Source: Fodinicola feengrottensis (lineage in GTDB: Bacteria; Actinomycetota; Actinomycetes; Mycobacteriales; HKI-0501). Taken from it: a stretch of 64,000 nt of DNA. Made by a program: the position numbers and the translations under genes. The notes beneath the pieces were generated by a model. The model ran no database searches. It was not told the origin of the DNA and saw only the letters and a list, made by a program, of their open reading frames with translations. Shown here one piece after another: positions 18,170 through 28,838 of the stretch. The stretch lies in NCBI RefSeq assembly GCF_010993775.1, contig NZ_WOTO01000049.1:1-64000 (forward strand), written 5' to 3'. Positions within the stretch are counted from its first letter, which is position 1; the number at the start of each line of letters is the position of its first letter.

Positions 18170-21100
18170 CTAGCTAATCGTATAGCTGTACGGGATCGCC
18201 GCCAGCTCGTCTCCGGCCGGTTCGGTGCTACCCGAGTCGTTGTATTCGAATCCGGATTCGGTCGAAGTGCTGCCCACGACCAGCGAATCCACATACACCG
18301 TGCCGGAAACGGTGGTGCCCGAAGGCCCGGTGGGAGTGATGTTCGCGGTCAGCGTCACCGTCTGTCCAGGTAGGACGGTGACCAGGTGCATCGAGGTCGC
18401 GGGAGTGACCGAGGTCTGCCAGAAATCGGTCGCGTCCGGAACGACGTTCGCGTCAAAGGGCGCGGCCCGTACGGTCGCGGACAGGTTCGCCGTCGTGGTG
18501 GTCGGTGCCGCGAACGGTCCGATCTGTACGACGTTGGCCGCCCACACGCCGTTCGGCAGCGGACTCCCGGTGATCGAGCCGGTCGCGGTGGTTCCGTTGG
18601 TGGTCGACAAAGTCACCGGATCACCGGATTCCGGGCCGTAGTTGAGGCCGATCGGCGCCGACGCGGTCGCTGTCACGGTGAACTGCGAGCTCTCGGTCGG
18701 CACCAACCACGCCGGCGAGCTTTCCGAGGAATTCAACGGAGACTGGAAATTGGTCTGCGGCTCGACCGGCGCCAGCGTCAGCGTGCTGGTCGTGTTCAGC
18801 CGTGGATCAAGGAAGAAGTTCATTGGCTGGGTCCCAGTGTTGGTCACCGGAACGGTGATCCCCACCGGTTTTTTCGCGGCCAGCGGCCGTTTCGTTGCCG
18901 TACGAACCGCGGACCCGTCGACCTTCACGGTGTTGAAGGTGACCGAGCCGGTGAATGGCTGCGACACCTCGTCGCCGACAACGTTGCCCGGGAATCGGAT
19001 GACCAAGGTCCATCGACCGGCCTGCGGCGCTCGTGCGTACGCGTCGGTGCCCAGTTGCGGACTGAACGTGCCGACCCGAGTGGTCGGGTTGTACGCCGTG
19101 GTCAGCTGGTTGCTGCCACTTCCCACCGCGTAACCGGACGGGGCCACCAGCTGGGTTTCCACGGTGTCGCCCGGATCGTTGGTCAGCTTCACGCTGGCCT
19201 TCAGGTTCGACACACCGGCGGGCACGTCGAACTGGTAGTAGTTCGCCTGGCCGTCGTCGCTGTTGAAGTTGTTTCCGCCGGTCAGGGTGCCGGTGAAAGC
19301 GCCGCCGCTGGTCGGTTGGACGAGGCCGCGCATGATTATCGGCAGCGAGCTGTGCTGCCCTCCACTGCCATTCACGACCAGCGCGCCGCTGGAGTCACCC
19401 GCACCGGCCGGCGTGGTTTCGGTGACCGTCGCGGCCCGGCTCGCGCGCCCGGAGCCAACGTCATAGTGGCTGGGCTGACCGCGCCGAAAGCCGCGGTGTT
19501 CGCGACATCCGCCTGGAATTTCACCGGTCCGACGGTGCCACCGGAGGTGGACACCGCACTGAACATGACCGCCGTCCAGATGCCCGCGGCCGGTAGCACC
19601 ACATCGGCGCTGCCGTAGTTGCCATCCGGCCCAATGGCCTGCGGAATCGAGTTCGCGGCCAGTTTGCCTGTCGGATCAATCAAATCCAGTCGTACGCGCC
19701 CGTTGCCGCCAGCATTGGCCGCGGACTGAAAGGCGATCGAGCCCTTCAGTCTTTGTACGCCGGCGGGCACTGTGAAGGTGAATTTACCAAAATTGTCGTT
19801 GGTGCCATTCCAGTCGGTGAAATGATCGCTGGCCGAGTCGCTCAACGTCACCGTGCCGGTGCCCACGGTCCGTGGTGTCCCGAACGTACGACCGCTGAGG
19901 TTGACCGTCTGAGTGCTGGCGCCGGTATTCGTGACGTGCACGGTGAAATTCTGCTTACCACCCGGTGCACCCACCGAGTTCAGCTGGCTCTGGTCCACCA
20001 GCACCGAGGAACCGGTGTTGCCCTGCGCGGCCTGCACCGCGCGGTACGCGTCGACCTGCCCGGCACCCTGCTCGTTCGAGGGCGCAGTGAGGTCCTGCGC
20101 GGTGCTCGTCACGATCTGCTTGATCTGTGCTGGCGTCGGGCTCGCCCCGCCGTGACCCTTGCGGTACGCCTGAATGACCAACGCGGCCGTACCCGAGACG
20201 AAAGGCGCCGCCGCGCTGGTGCCGCCGCTACGGACCACACTGGAGGCTTTGCCAGTGAAGTCAGCGCAGTCCAGGTAGATCGCCAGATTTGGCGTACACA
20301 CCGCGAAGGAGCCGTCCCCAGGTGCCAGCAGGTCGAGAGTACGACCAGACTGGGTGAAGCCGGCCGAAGTGATCGCCGAGACGTTGTTGTTCAGCCAGCC
20401 GGTGGAAAACTGCCGCGCGCCGGTGTAGTTGGTCTGTTCCTGCCAGCGAAAGTCGGTGCTGGCGCCCACCGAAATGATGTTCGGGTCGGTGGAGGGCACG
20501 TCGATGGTGCTGTTGGTGCCCGCGTCGCCGGTCGCGCCGACAATGGTGACACCTTCGCGTACGGCAGCGTCGTTGGCCTGTTCCACCGCGTTGAGCGCGG
20601 CCACGTCCGGGAACCGGCTGGAACACCACCGATTCGTTCAGTACGTCGACGTGGTCGGTGGTGACCGCGTAGTCGATTGCCTGGATGTAGTTGGCCTCGC
20701 TGAACTCGGCATTCGTACCGAGAACTTTGTAGCCGAAGAGCGAAACACCAGGAGAGACGCCCTCGACCCGGATATCACACGTGCTGGGCAGCGGATCGGC
20801 GCTGAAGTTCTGTACGTCGTAGACCTGCCGGCCCTGCGCGGCAATCGCGCTGGCATCCAGGAACGACTCGCTGTCGACGTTTGGCGCGGCCGCGCCCTCG
20901 CCGGAAAAGTCCTGGAAATTGGCGAAGACCTTGCTGCCGTCGGCCCGGATGAAGTCCGGGTTGTTCACGTCGATGCCCTCGGCGATGAACCCGACCTTGA
21001 CCCCGGCGCCGGTGAATCCCAGTGACCGTGCGGTTTTTCGCGCGGCCGGATCGGCGGAATCGGTGTTGGTAGTGGAAAGGCCCTCCGGCTCCAGCTGGGT

Positions 21101-21595
21101 CTGCCCTGCTGGCGCGCAGGTCCCGGCCGGCACCGTGCCGCTGGCGCTGCCAGCTTTGCGGCTTGGCGTTTTGGCCGGCTGAGCCACTTTCAGCAGCCGG
21201 TCCGGCAGCACCTGGGCGACATTCGGGTTCGCCGCCAACCGGGTCGCCTCGGCCGCCGAAACGGTCGCCGCGACCGCGTTGATCAACTGGTAGCGGCGCA
21301 GGTTCTTGGCATGCACCTGGGTCAGCTCACTGACCAGTGGCGCCTGGTTGCCAGCGATCGCCTGGGCCCGGCTGAGCGCGGCCGCGCTGCCTCTGGCGGC
21401 TGCGCCCGGCTGATTGCGAAGAAGCACGATCACGGAGGTGCTGGCGTTGCCAGGGGCGATCGTCAGCGCGCTGACCTCCGCCGCGGTCAGTGGCTGGGCG
21501 CCGGCCGCGGTGGCCGGCCCGCTCAGCGCGGTGGCCGCGGTCAATGCGGCGAAGGCCGCGATCGCGGTCATCGCGGTGGTTCTCTTGCGTGACAT
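18170..21595 (-). CDS. Secreted S8-type (subtilisin-like) protein with atypical catalytic positions
   Basis: About 1,140 residues in three frames joined at about 20610 and 19440. Signal peptide, then an inhibitor-I9-like propeptide region (ASTSVIVLLRNQPG, ATRLAANPNVAQVLPD). The peptidase domain begins GAGVKVGFIAEGIDVNNPDF, where canonical subtilases have V-x-D-T/S-G. The usual HGTHVAG histidine motif is replaced by a stretch reading DASAIAAQG. The serine motif GGTSAAAPFVSGTAALV is intact. The C-terminal half holds repeated beta-sandwich regions (FTFTVPAGVQRLKGSIAFQ, YYQFDVPAGVSNLKASV). Streptomyces homologues of this subgroup are also annotated S8. Whether it is an active protease is uncertain. 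Confidence 0.8.
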
Positions 21596-21800
21596 GAGGT
21601 CCCTCGGGGTAACGGCAGAAAAAACGCCCGCTTCCCCGGCTCCGCCCGCCGCCCCGCGACGAGCCCCTCCGGTGCAGCGGAAGAGGACAAGTCAAGGTAG
21701 GCGCGCGTCTTGTTACGCCGCTGTCACCACGTTGTCATCGCCTTGCCAGGCGTGATCTCACCGTCCGTGGGATATCCAGCACGTCGACCGCAGCACTGTA

Positions 21801-21826
21801 TCCCGCACTCGACGTCGAGTGCGGGA
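21801..21826 (-). terminator. 26-bp perfect palindrome, probable terminator
   Basis: Half-site TCCCGCACTCGAC followed directly by its reverse complement with no loop base. It lies 14 bp past the stop of the minus-strand SARP-type regulator and about 205 bp before the S8 gene start. A terminator is likely because of position; a binding site is possible. Confidence 0.6.
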
Positions 21827-21839
21827 TGAAGTACGACAC

Positions 21840-23321
21840 TCAGCGACCACTCCGGGCGAGGTTGCCCTCCGACCGCGCGGCGAGGCGCCCGCCGACGATC
21901 CGCAACGCCAGCGGCAGCCCGCCGCAAGCGCTGATCAGCGCCTGGCTCGCGTCCAGGTCGGCGGCCAGCCGGCCAGCATCCACCCAGCACGACAGCAGCT
22001 CGTTGGACTCCACGGTCGTCAGCGGCGGCACCGCGCAGTCCTGCGCGCCCTCCAGCCCAGTCAGCCGGCGCCGGCTGGTCACGATCACCGCGTTTCCGGC
22101 CGTACCCGGCAGCAGCAACGGCCGAACCTGCTCCGCGCTGGCCGCGTCGTCCAGCAGGATCAGCACCCGCCGGTCCGCGAGCAGTGCGCGCAACGTGGCC
22201 GACCGGCCGGACACCGACGTGGGCAGCTCGTTGGCCGGCTGGCCGGCGGTGGCCAGCAACTCGGCGAGCAGGTCTTCGGGCGTACCCGGATGCCCGCTGG
22301 CGCCGTCCAGCCGGACGTGCCACTGGCCATCTGGGAACGCCGTTCGCATCCGGTGCCCGACCCGGGTCGCGAGAGCGCTTTTTTGCCCACTCCGGGCAGC
22401 CCGGCGATCACCAACACCGGCGGCCCCGCGGACGCCGACAGGAGCTGTCGCTGGAGCTGCTCGACGAGGTCGCCGCGGCCGACGAAATCGTTGATATCAG
22501 CCGGAAGTTGACAGCGCACCCGCCATGGCACCTGCTGCCCGCCCACGCCGGGATGCCGGCCACGGTCGCGGAGCGGATGAAGGACGGCGAGCGAGTCGCG
22601 CAGTTCGCGCAGCGCCGCGTTGGCGCGCGACCCCCAGCTCGGTCCGCAACGCTTTGGCCATCTCGTCGTAAACACCGAGGGCGTCGGCCGTACGACCGCA
22701 CCGGTGTAGCGCGACAATCAGCCGCTCCCACAGAGATTCACGCAGCGGGTAGCGGCGGGTCACCTCGCGCAACTCACCCACCACCTCGCCGTGCCGGCCC
22801 AGCTGCAGATCCAGGTCGGCCCGTCGCTCCACCGCCCGCATCCAGGCCAGCAGCAGGCTCGGCGCCACCTCGTCGCGCAGCCGCTCGGACTCGATGTCGG
22901 CCAGCGCCGGCCCGCGCCACAGCGCGAGTGCCTCACGCAGCAGTGCCAACTCCTGCGTCGGGTCGCGGTCGCCAGCCACCCGGTCGACCGCCTTCAACAG
23001 GTCGGTGAACCGCAGAACATCCACGCAGTCGCTGGAAACATCCAGCTGGTAGCCGTCCGCGGTGGTGATCAGCCGGCTCGCGCCAATCACCTGGCGAAGC
23101 CGTCGGACGTACGTATGCAGGGCCGCCCGGGACCGGCCGGACGCCTCTTCACCCCACGTCCATTCGGCGAGCGCGTGGCTGGACACCGGCCGTCCCGCCG
23201 AAAGGGCGAGCGCGGCTGTCAGGCAACGCTGCCGGCCGGCCGCCACGTGCACCGGCCGGCCGTCGACGGTCAGCTCGAACTGCCCGAGCAACCGCACCGA
23301 AATCACTGGTTCGCGCTGCAT
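21840..23321 (-). CDS. SARP/AfsR-like regulator: winged helix, BTAD and truncated NB-ARC
   Basis: Residues ~1-95 are an OmpR-like DNA-binding domain (VRLLGQFELTVDGRPV, LHTYVRRLRQVIG). Residues ~100-245 are a bacterial transcriptional activator domain (ELALLREALALWRGPAL, YPLRESLWERLIVALHRCGRTADAL). An NB-ARC ATPase follows, with its P-loop at about 22375-22400. Two errors split it: an extra G in GGGGG near 22632 and extra As in the AAAAAA of the P-loop near 22382; four As would give the canonical GLPGVGKSALA. The sensor region LILLDDAASAEQVRPLL and GLPLALRIVGG are present. The frame ends soon after, so winged-helix and TPR parts of full AfsR proteins are missing. Likely an activator of a nearby operon; target unknown. 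Confidence 0.8.
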
Positions 23322-23555
23322 CGCCGGCGCCGCCCAATGGGTCGTTTTGACAAGTTTTTCCCGCAGGTCAACAGGTAGTTAGGCCTACGACAGTTGCTTA
23401 CCAGCCGAACCGGGATGGTCAAAGCCCCTGGGCCGCCCACCCGGCAATCCGCACGACATTGGCCGCCGCCGCTGACAGTCGATGAAAGGTCAGTGACAGC
23501 GAGTCGGTCTTCACTGCTTTTGGCGCTGTCATGAGAAGACAGAGGAGTGCCCGGT

Positions 23556-25206
23556 ATGCATGGAATTAACGCGCAATCTCCCCATCACCGGCTATGGGGT
23601 CGAATGACCGCCTTAGCCGTTCTCTCGGTGCTGATGACCGGTTTACTGGTGTCGGCCACGGCCAGTCCAGCCGCCGCCACCACCTCCACCGGCATCGCCA
23701 GCCTGGCCAACGCGAACGTCGGCGGCATGGCCTGCGCGGCGAACAGCCTGGGCGGGCACAGCTTCTACACCAGTTGCACAGGAAACGGCGGCCAGCCCGA
23801 ATACTGGTGCGCCGACTTCGCCAAATGGGTGTGGGCCAACTCCGGCGTCGCCGACCTGTCCGGCCTGAACCCGTTGGCGCGCAGCTTCTACACGTACGGT
23901 ACGAGCCGTGGCATCGTCACCAGCACGCCGGCGGTCGGCGACGCGGTGGTGTTCTCCAACGTCAAAGGCGACACGTCGGCGGACAGCAACGGCATCCACC
24001 ACGTCGCGATCGTGACCGCCGTCAGCGGCGGCACGATCGAGACCGTCAGCGGCGACTGGGGCGGACAGAGCGGCACCGAAGCGCATTTCGCCAGCACTTC
24101 TCACGTCATCCATCCACAACACGCCGGCGTACGGCTCGGCGGTCGGCACGTACAGCAGCGTCATGGACATGTGGATCGAGGGCTACATTCCGCCGCCCGG
24201 AGTTGTCACCGTCTCACCGGGCGAGGGCTCGCAGGCGATGGTGATCGCCAATGGCCAGCAGCATTTCTTTGCCGATGACGCGTCTGGTTCGGCTGGGCAC
24301 TGGTTCTGGAATCCCGTCAACAACGCAATCACGCACGACATTTGGATGACCAGCATTGTTGGTGAACCCACTTCCGACGCGGCGGACAACGGTCAGCAGC
24401 ATTTGTGGGCCCGCGGCTCCGACGGAAGTTTGCAGCACGCGTACTGGGATTCCGCCACGCCGTCCGTCATCAACCACAATGTCTGGGCACCAGCGGGATC
24501 TATTACCGGCGACCCGGCGAGCATCATCATCGGCGACCAACAACACACCTTCGCCACCGACTCCTCCGGAAGCCTGCAGCACTGGTTCTTCGACGAATCA
24601 CAAAACACCATCACCCACGACACCTGGGCAACCAACGCGGGCTTGGTTGGCCGCCCAACGATTCTCGTCGACGACACCGGCATACAACACGTCTTCGCCC
24701 GCGGTACGGACGGCAGCCTGCAGCACTTCTGGTGGACACCCTCGGACAACACCATCCGCCACGAGTCATGGGCGCCCGCCGGATCCATCGCCAGCGATCC
24801 GACTTCGGTGTTTATCGGCCGCCAGCAACACATATTCGCCATCGACTCCGCTGGAAGTCTCCAGCACTGGTTCTTCGACGAAGGCCCCAGCATCATGACC
24901 CACGACACCTGGGCCACCAGCGCCGCCATCACCGGCCGGCCCTCCATCATGGTCGACGACACTGGCGCACAACACGTCCTCGCCCGCGGCACCGACGGCA
25001 GCCTCCAACACTTCTGGTGGACCCCCGCAGACGACACCATCCGGCACGACAGCTGGGCCGCCGCCGGCTCCATCACCACCGACCCCACGGCATCCTTCAT
25101 CGGCCGCCAACAACACGCCTGGGCCACCGACAAAAACCACGCCGTCCAACACTGGTTCTGGAACGAAACCACCAACGCCATGACCCACGACACCTGGTCC
25201 ACGTAA
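23556..25206 (+). CDS. Secreted CHAP-domain hydrolase fused to a seven-unit PLL-like beta-propeller
   Basis: ATG at 23556 with GAGGAG eight bases upstream. Signal peptide (ALAVLSVLMTGLLVSATA). Residues ~40-190 are a CHAP domain: the cysteine in QPEYWCADFAKWVW and the histidine in GIHHVAIVTAV are the expected catalytic pair. An extra C near 24112 breaks the frame; the protein continues as IIHNTPAYGS...VMDMWIEGYI. The rest (24232-25203) is seven ~45-residue repeats of the form QQH-x-FA-x-D-x-x-GSLQHWFFD...THDTWAT, alternating two subtypes. This matches a PLL-type lectin propeller. CHAP enzymes cut peptidoglycan peptides; the propeller probably targets it to a glycan. Confidence 0.85.
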
Positions 25207-25319
25207 GAACCAGTGGGAAATACTCAAGAATCACCAAAGCGAGAGCCAACCTTGCTTGACTTTGGTACGTCTTACTTCTGCGAGTCCGACAGTGGGGTCG
25301 GAGCGGAAGGAGCACGGAC

Positions 25320-26150
25320 ATGGCACGTCGTACGGTGATCGGCCTGGCAGTGGCAGCCACGGTCGCACTCACTCTCACCGGCGCGGGCGTCGCGTACGCC
25401 ACCGGCGTCATCCCGTTCGGACCGGCCATTTCCGCCGAAACCCAGCAAAACAGCATCACACCGGAGGCCCCCGACACTCCCGCTACTCCGGAACTGCCGC
25501 CCAGTCCGGCTCCCCGACCCAGCCCGAGCAGCGCTCCCAGCACCAAGAGCCTGTCCTGCGCCGAGACCGGGCCGGCACAAGCCGCAGTCGAGCGTTATCT
25601 GGACAGCCTCCGGCTACGGAGCCGTCAGCGTCGACGGCAAGCAGTCAGCGCGCGACTGCGCCGCGATCGCGAAGTTCCAGCAGCGGTTCCGGATCATGCC
25701 GGCGAAGGGCTACGCGGGCAAGGTCACCGGCACCATTGCGCGCCGGCTCGCGGCGGCCAACCTCGAAAAATGTGACACCCGCAGCTACAGGTTCACCGTC
25801 TGTGTCGACCTGACCTCGCAGACCATGTGGGTGCACAGCGCCGGAAAGGTGGTTTTCGGGCCGACTCCGATCCGCACCGGACGGGCCGGCCTCGCCACCC
25901 CACCCGGGCATTTCTCAGTCGCGGACAAGAAAAAGTCGACCATCTCGTCGTACTTCAAAGTCCGTCTGCCCTACTGGCAACGATTCCACGCAGACATGGG
26001 CTTCCACCAGACGACCACCTATCTGTACGAGGGTGACAGCCCGGGCTCGCACGGCTGCATCAACCTCCTGCGCGGCGACGCGAGCAAGCTCTACTCGATG
26101 ACCGCAAGTGGGGGTCTCACGTCCACATTTTCGGGAAGAAACCCGCCTAA
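25320..26150 (+). CDS. L,D-transpeptidase with N-terminal peptidoglycan-binding region
   Basis: Signal-anchor at residues 5-28 (VIGLAVAATVALTLTGAGVAYA), a Pro/Ser/Thr linker (25470-25545), then a peptidoglycan-binding-like region (VDGKQSARDCAAIAKFQQRF). The YkuD catalytic domain has HxxxxxxxxxxxxxSHGCINL, here GFHQTTTYLYEGDSPG then SHGCINLLRGDA. Breaks at about 25610 and 26115 are indels; the corrected C-terminus is SHVHIFGKKPA with stop at 26150. YkuD enzymes form 3-3 crosslinks or attach proteins to peptidoglycan outside the membrane. All catalytic residues are present. Confidence 0.88.
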
Positions 26151-26156
26151 CCCGAG

Positions 26157-26700
26157 TCATCGGGCGCTCGTCACACGCACCTGGCAGCGCTCGCCGGCGA
26201 GATCGGTGAGGATGGCGACGATGTCCATGGGCGTACGGGCGCCGATGTCGCCCGGCACGAGCAGACCGACACGAACGTCGTTCGCTTCTCGGTCCTCATC
26301 GGCCGTCCACACCGGGGACAGCGTCGCCCAAGAAGACGCCGGCCACACGCGCAGCGCGACAATTCCTTCGACGACAGCGACATCGACCGCCCTGATGTCC
26401 TCCCATCGCAGCGATTTCGGCTCTCCGCCAGCGAATCCGAGACGCCACGCTCGGACACCGGCCCGGTCCGCGACGAAGACCGGTCCGCGAACCAACAACC
26501 GACGCATGAGATAGGCAGCGATAGACACCGTGATCGCTGTCGTGATTCCCACCACCTGCAGCAAAGTGCCGATCGGTTCGCGCAGTGAGACCAGCACCGA
26601 GACGACCAAATCCCAGCAGGACCACGATCGGGCCGACGAACAGGAAAGGTCGCAGGGCCCGGCGATTCGGCCTGAGCTCCAGCACCGGTTCGTACGCCAT
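26157..26700 (-). CDS. Small membrane protein with PH-like domain
   Basis: Starts MAYEPVLELRPNRRALRPFL, with a transmembrane helix (FVGPIVVLLGFVVSVLVSL) restored by one indel at about 26612 in a TTT/GG run and a second helix (LLQVVGITTAITVSIAAYLM). The cytoplasmic C-terminal ~100 residues (VFVADRAGVRAWRL, LRWEDIRAVDVAVVEGIVAL) resemble bacterial PH-like domains attached to paired membrane helices. Function unknown. It converges with the L,D-transpeptidase with a 6-bp gap. Confidence 0.7.
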
Positions 26701-26829
26701 CACCGCGGCCGGCCATTCACCGTCATGCCGCGATGATCTCGCACCACCGCCAGCGGCCACCAGATTTTCGGCCACCGCCGAAAACCACCCGCACACTCTC
26801 GCAGCGCGCTAAGTGACTCCCTGCACCCC

Positions 26830-26881
26830 TTGACTCGGACAACATATGTCCGAGTAAGATCTCGGACACAAGGAATCCGAG
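26830..26881 (+). promoter_or_regulatory. Promoter with two dyad operators for the oxidoreductase gene
   Basis: A likely -35 TTGACT (26830-26835) and -10 TAAGAT (26855-26860), 19 bp apart, bracket the perfect dyad CTCGGACA-5 bp-TGTCCGAG (26834-26854). A second, imperfect copy, CTCGGACA...TCCGAG, spans 26861-26881 directly downstream. A bound repressor would cover the promoter. No regulator gene adjoins this site, so it probably belongs to one encoded elsewhere. Confidence 0.75.
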
Positions 26882-26915
26882 TTTGCCGGGCGAAGCCCGG
26901 ACGAGAGGGCAGGTC

Positions 26916-27652
26916 ATGAAAATCGCGGTCATCGGCACCGGTCTCATCGGCTCCCAGGTCGTACGCGACCTCACCGCGGCCGGCCATGAGGTGGCCGGGC
27001 ACTCCCGTTCCACCGGCCTGGACCTCCTCAGCGGGGAGGGGCTCGACGACGCCGTACGCAACGCCGAGGTTGCCGTCAACCTGACCAACTCGCCAACCTT
27101 CGACGACGCCTCTCTCGACTTCTTCCGTACGTCGGTGACCAACCTGCTGGTCGCCGCGCAGTCCGCGGGCGTCGGGCACCTCGTGACGCTGTCGATCGTC
27201 GGCGTTGACCAGGTGCCCGACCTCGCCTACTACCGAGCCAAGGCGCTGCAGGAGGACCTGGTCAAGGCCGGGCCGATCCCGTACTCGATCGTGCGTGCCA
27301 CCCAGTTCATGGAGTTCGTCGAGCCGACGATGAGCTGGACCACTGACGGCGACGTCGTACGCCTACCCACCACCCCGATCCAGCCCATCAGCTCGGCCGA
27401 GGTCGCCGCCGCTGTCGCCGAAGTCGCCGCTGGCGCCGCACTGCAGGGCACCCGCAACATCGGTGGCCCTGACGTCTTTACGCTGGACGAGCTGGGCCGC
27501 ATCGCCATCCAGGCGGCCGGCGACAACCGCCGCGTCGTCATCGACGACGAGACCGCCGGCCTCTTCGCCGCGGTCAAGGGCGACGTACTCACCGCGCCCG
27601 AAGATCCCACCTGGCCACCACCCACTTCCGCGACTGGCTGCGCTCACACTGA
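26916..27652 (+). CDS. NmrA-like/atypical SDR NAD(P)-binding oxidoreductase
   Basis: Starts MKIAVIGTGLIGSQVVRDL with a Rossmann GxGxxG. Then AEVAVNLTNSPTFDD, LLVAAQSAGVGHLVTLSIVGVDQ, YYRAKALQEDLVKAGPIPYSIVRATQFMEF (split motifs), and a C-terminal substrate-binding part (VFTLDELGRIAIQAAGDNRRVV). An indel near 27607 shifts the last 15 codons; the correct end is THFRDWLRSH with TGA at 27650-27652. The family includes quinone or flavin-sensing reductases and redox sensors. A negative-control site lies upstream. Substrate unknown. Confidence 0.85.
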
Positions 27653-27674
27653 CCCGCCCGTACGCCTGACTGGC

Positions 27675-28735
27675 TCAGGAGTTAACAAGGCTCGGCGGTC
27701 GCACCTGCTCCGCGTTCAGCTCCCGCCAGCCTCGGAACACGAGCGGGCAAAGTGTCGCCGCGAGGTAGAGCGCGGCCCAGGCAAGGATCGCGCCGAACCA
27801 TCCGACGCCGTCGACCAGGACACCCATCGCCAGCGCACCGACCGGAACGCACGCCAGCACACAGGCGTTCACCACAGCGAACACCCGGGCCCTCAGTTCC
27901 GGCAGTACTCGTACGTAGAGAACCGTGTCGATGATCGGGTTGAGCGTCCCAAACCCAACGCTCAGAACAAAGGTCGCGATGACCATGATCACCAGGCTCG
28001 GCCTCAAAAGACCGACAACGAGGCGTGGCGCTCCGGCGAGCAGAAAGCAGAGGGCGAAGGTCTGCCACCGCGGCAGCCACGGTCCCAGCCAGCTGAACAA
28101 CAGCGGACCCGGTGACCGCACCAGCGCCGAAAGCCGCCGCCAACGAACCGAGCGCCACGCTGCCGCCCAGCACGCTCCTCGCATAGACCGGAAGGCCTAC
28201 CGCACTCCAGCCGGCATCGAGTGAATTCGTAGCGGCAATCATCAAAACCAGGGCTAGCACGAACCGATCCCCAGTTATGTAACGGAATCCAGCTCGCTGT
28301 TCGTCAACATGGCCGCGCAGGCTCCAGGCGGCTGGCCGTTCCGCTCGTACCCGGACAACCACGCCAACCAGCACGACTGAAACCGCGAAGGTGGCCGCAT
28401 CGACGAAAAGAACTCGCGCGGATCCGATCAGTACGAGCAGAACGCCGGCCACCGAAACACCCATCAGCCGAGCGGCGCGCACCACCCCGTCGATGACACC
28501 GGTGGCCCTTTCCAACGGCATACTGGTGCCACTGACCAGGTCCGGCAGCATCACGTCCTGAGCGGTCATTCCCGGTGCCCGGCTCAACCCCATGGCCAAC
28601 GCGAGAAAAAAGCGAGCAGGGGGGCAACGACAGCCAACCGACGACAAACAGCAGCGGAATCGCCGCGACTGCCGTCAGTGCGCACACATCCGACAGCACG
28701 CTCGCCCGTGGGCCTCGGTACCCGTTAGTTGAACG
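27675..28735 (-). pseudogene. MFS transporter lacking its N-terminal third
   Basis: Restored across two frame breaks (about 28140 and 28615), the sequence gives transmembrane segments from RGPRASVLSDVCALTAVAAIPLLF to the C-terminal LYLAATLCPLVFRGW. This is helices ~3-12 of a DHA3-like 12-helix efflux protein. The first ~80 residues are missing: upstream of about 28735 the DNA changes to the conserved 5' flank of the adjoining DUF222/HNH gene. The transporter was probably truncated when that element arrived. Convergent with the oxidoreductase gene (22-bp gap). Confidence 0.75.
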
Positions 28736-28838
28736 CGCGCGCTCTACGTTTTTTGTTGGGGGCATTGAGAAAATGAGCATGTCCTGATAGACGAAACGCG
28801 GTCAAACTGTCAGTGGTGACGGTAGAATTAGTGTCATG
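28733..28838 (+). repeat. 13E12-like element 5' flank, copy A
   Basis: Shares several blocks in the same order with 58596-58700: GCTCT-x-CGTTTT, ATTGAGAAAATGA (28764-28776), GGTAGAA and GTGTCATGGCC, the last containing the ATG of the HNH gene. Conservation of non-coding DNA ending at the start codon suggests a shared promoter or transposed unit. Confidence 0.7.

Noticed and set aside
24232..25203. Tandem DNA repeats suggesting a CRISPR-like or VNTR array
   Set aside because: The periodicity is at protein level (propeller units) with diverged nucleotides and no spacers.
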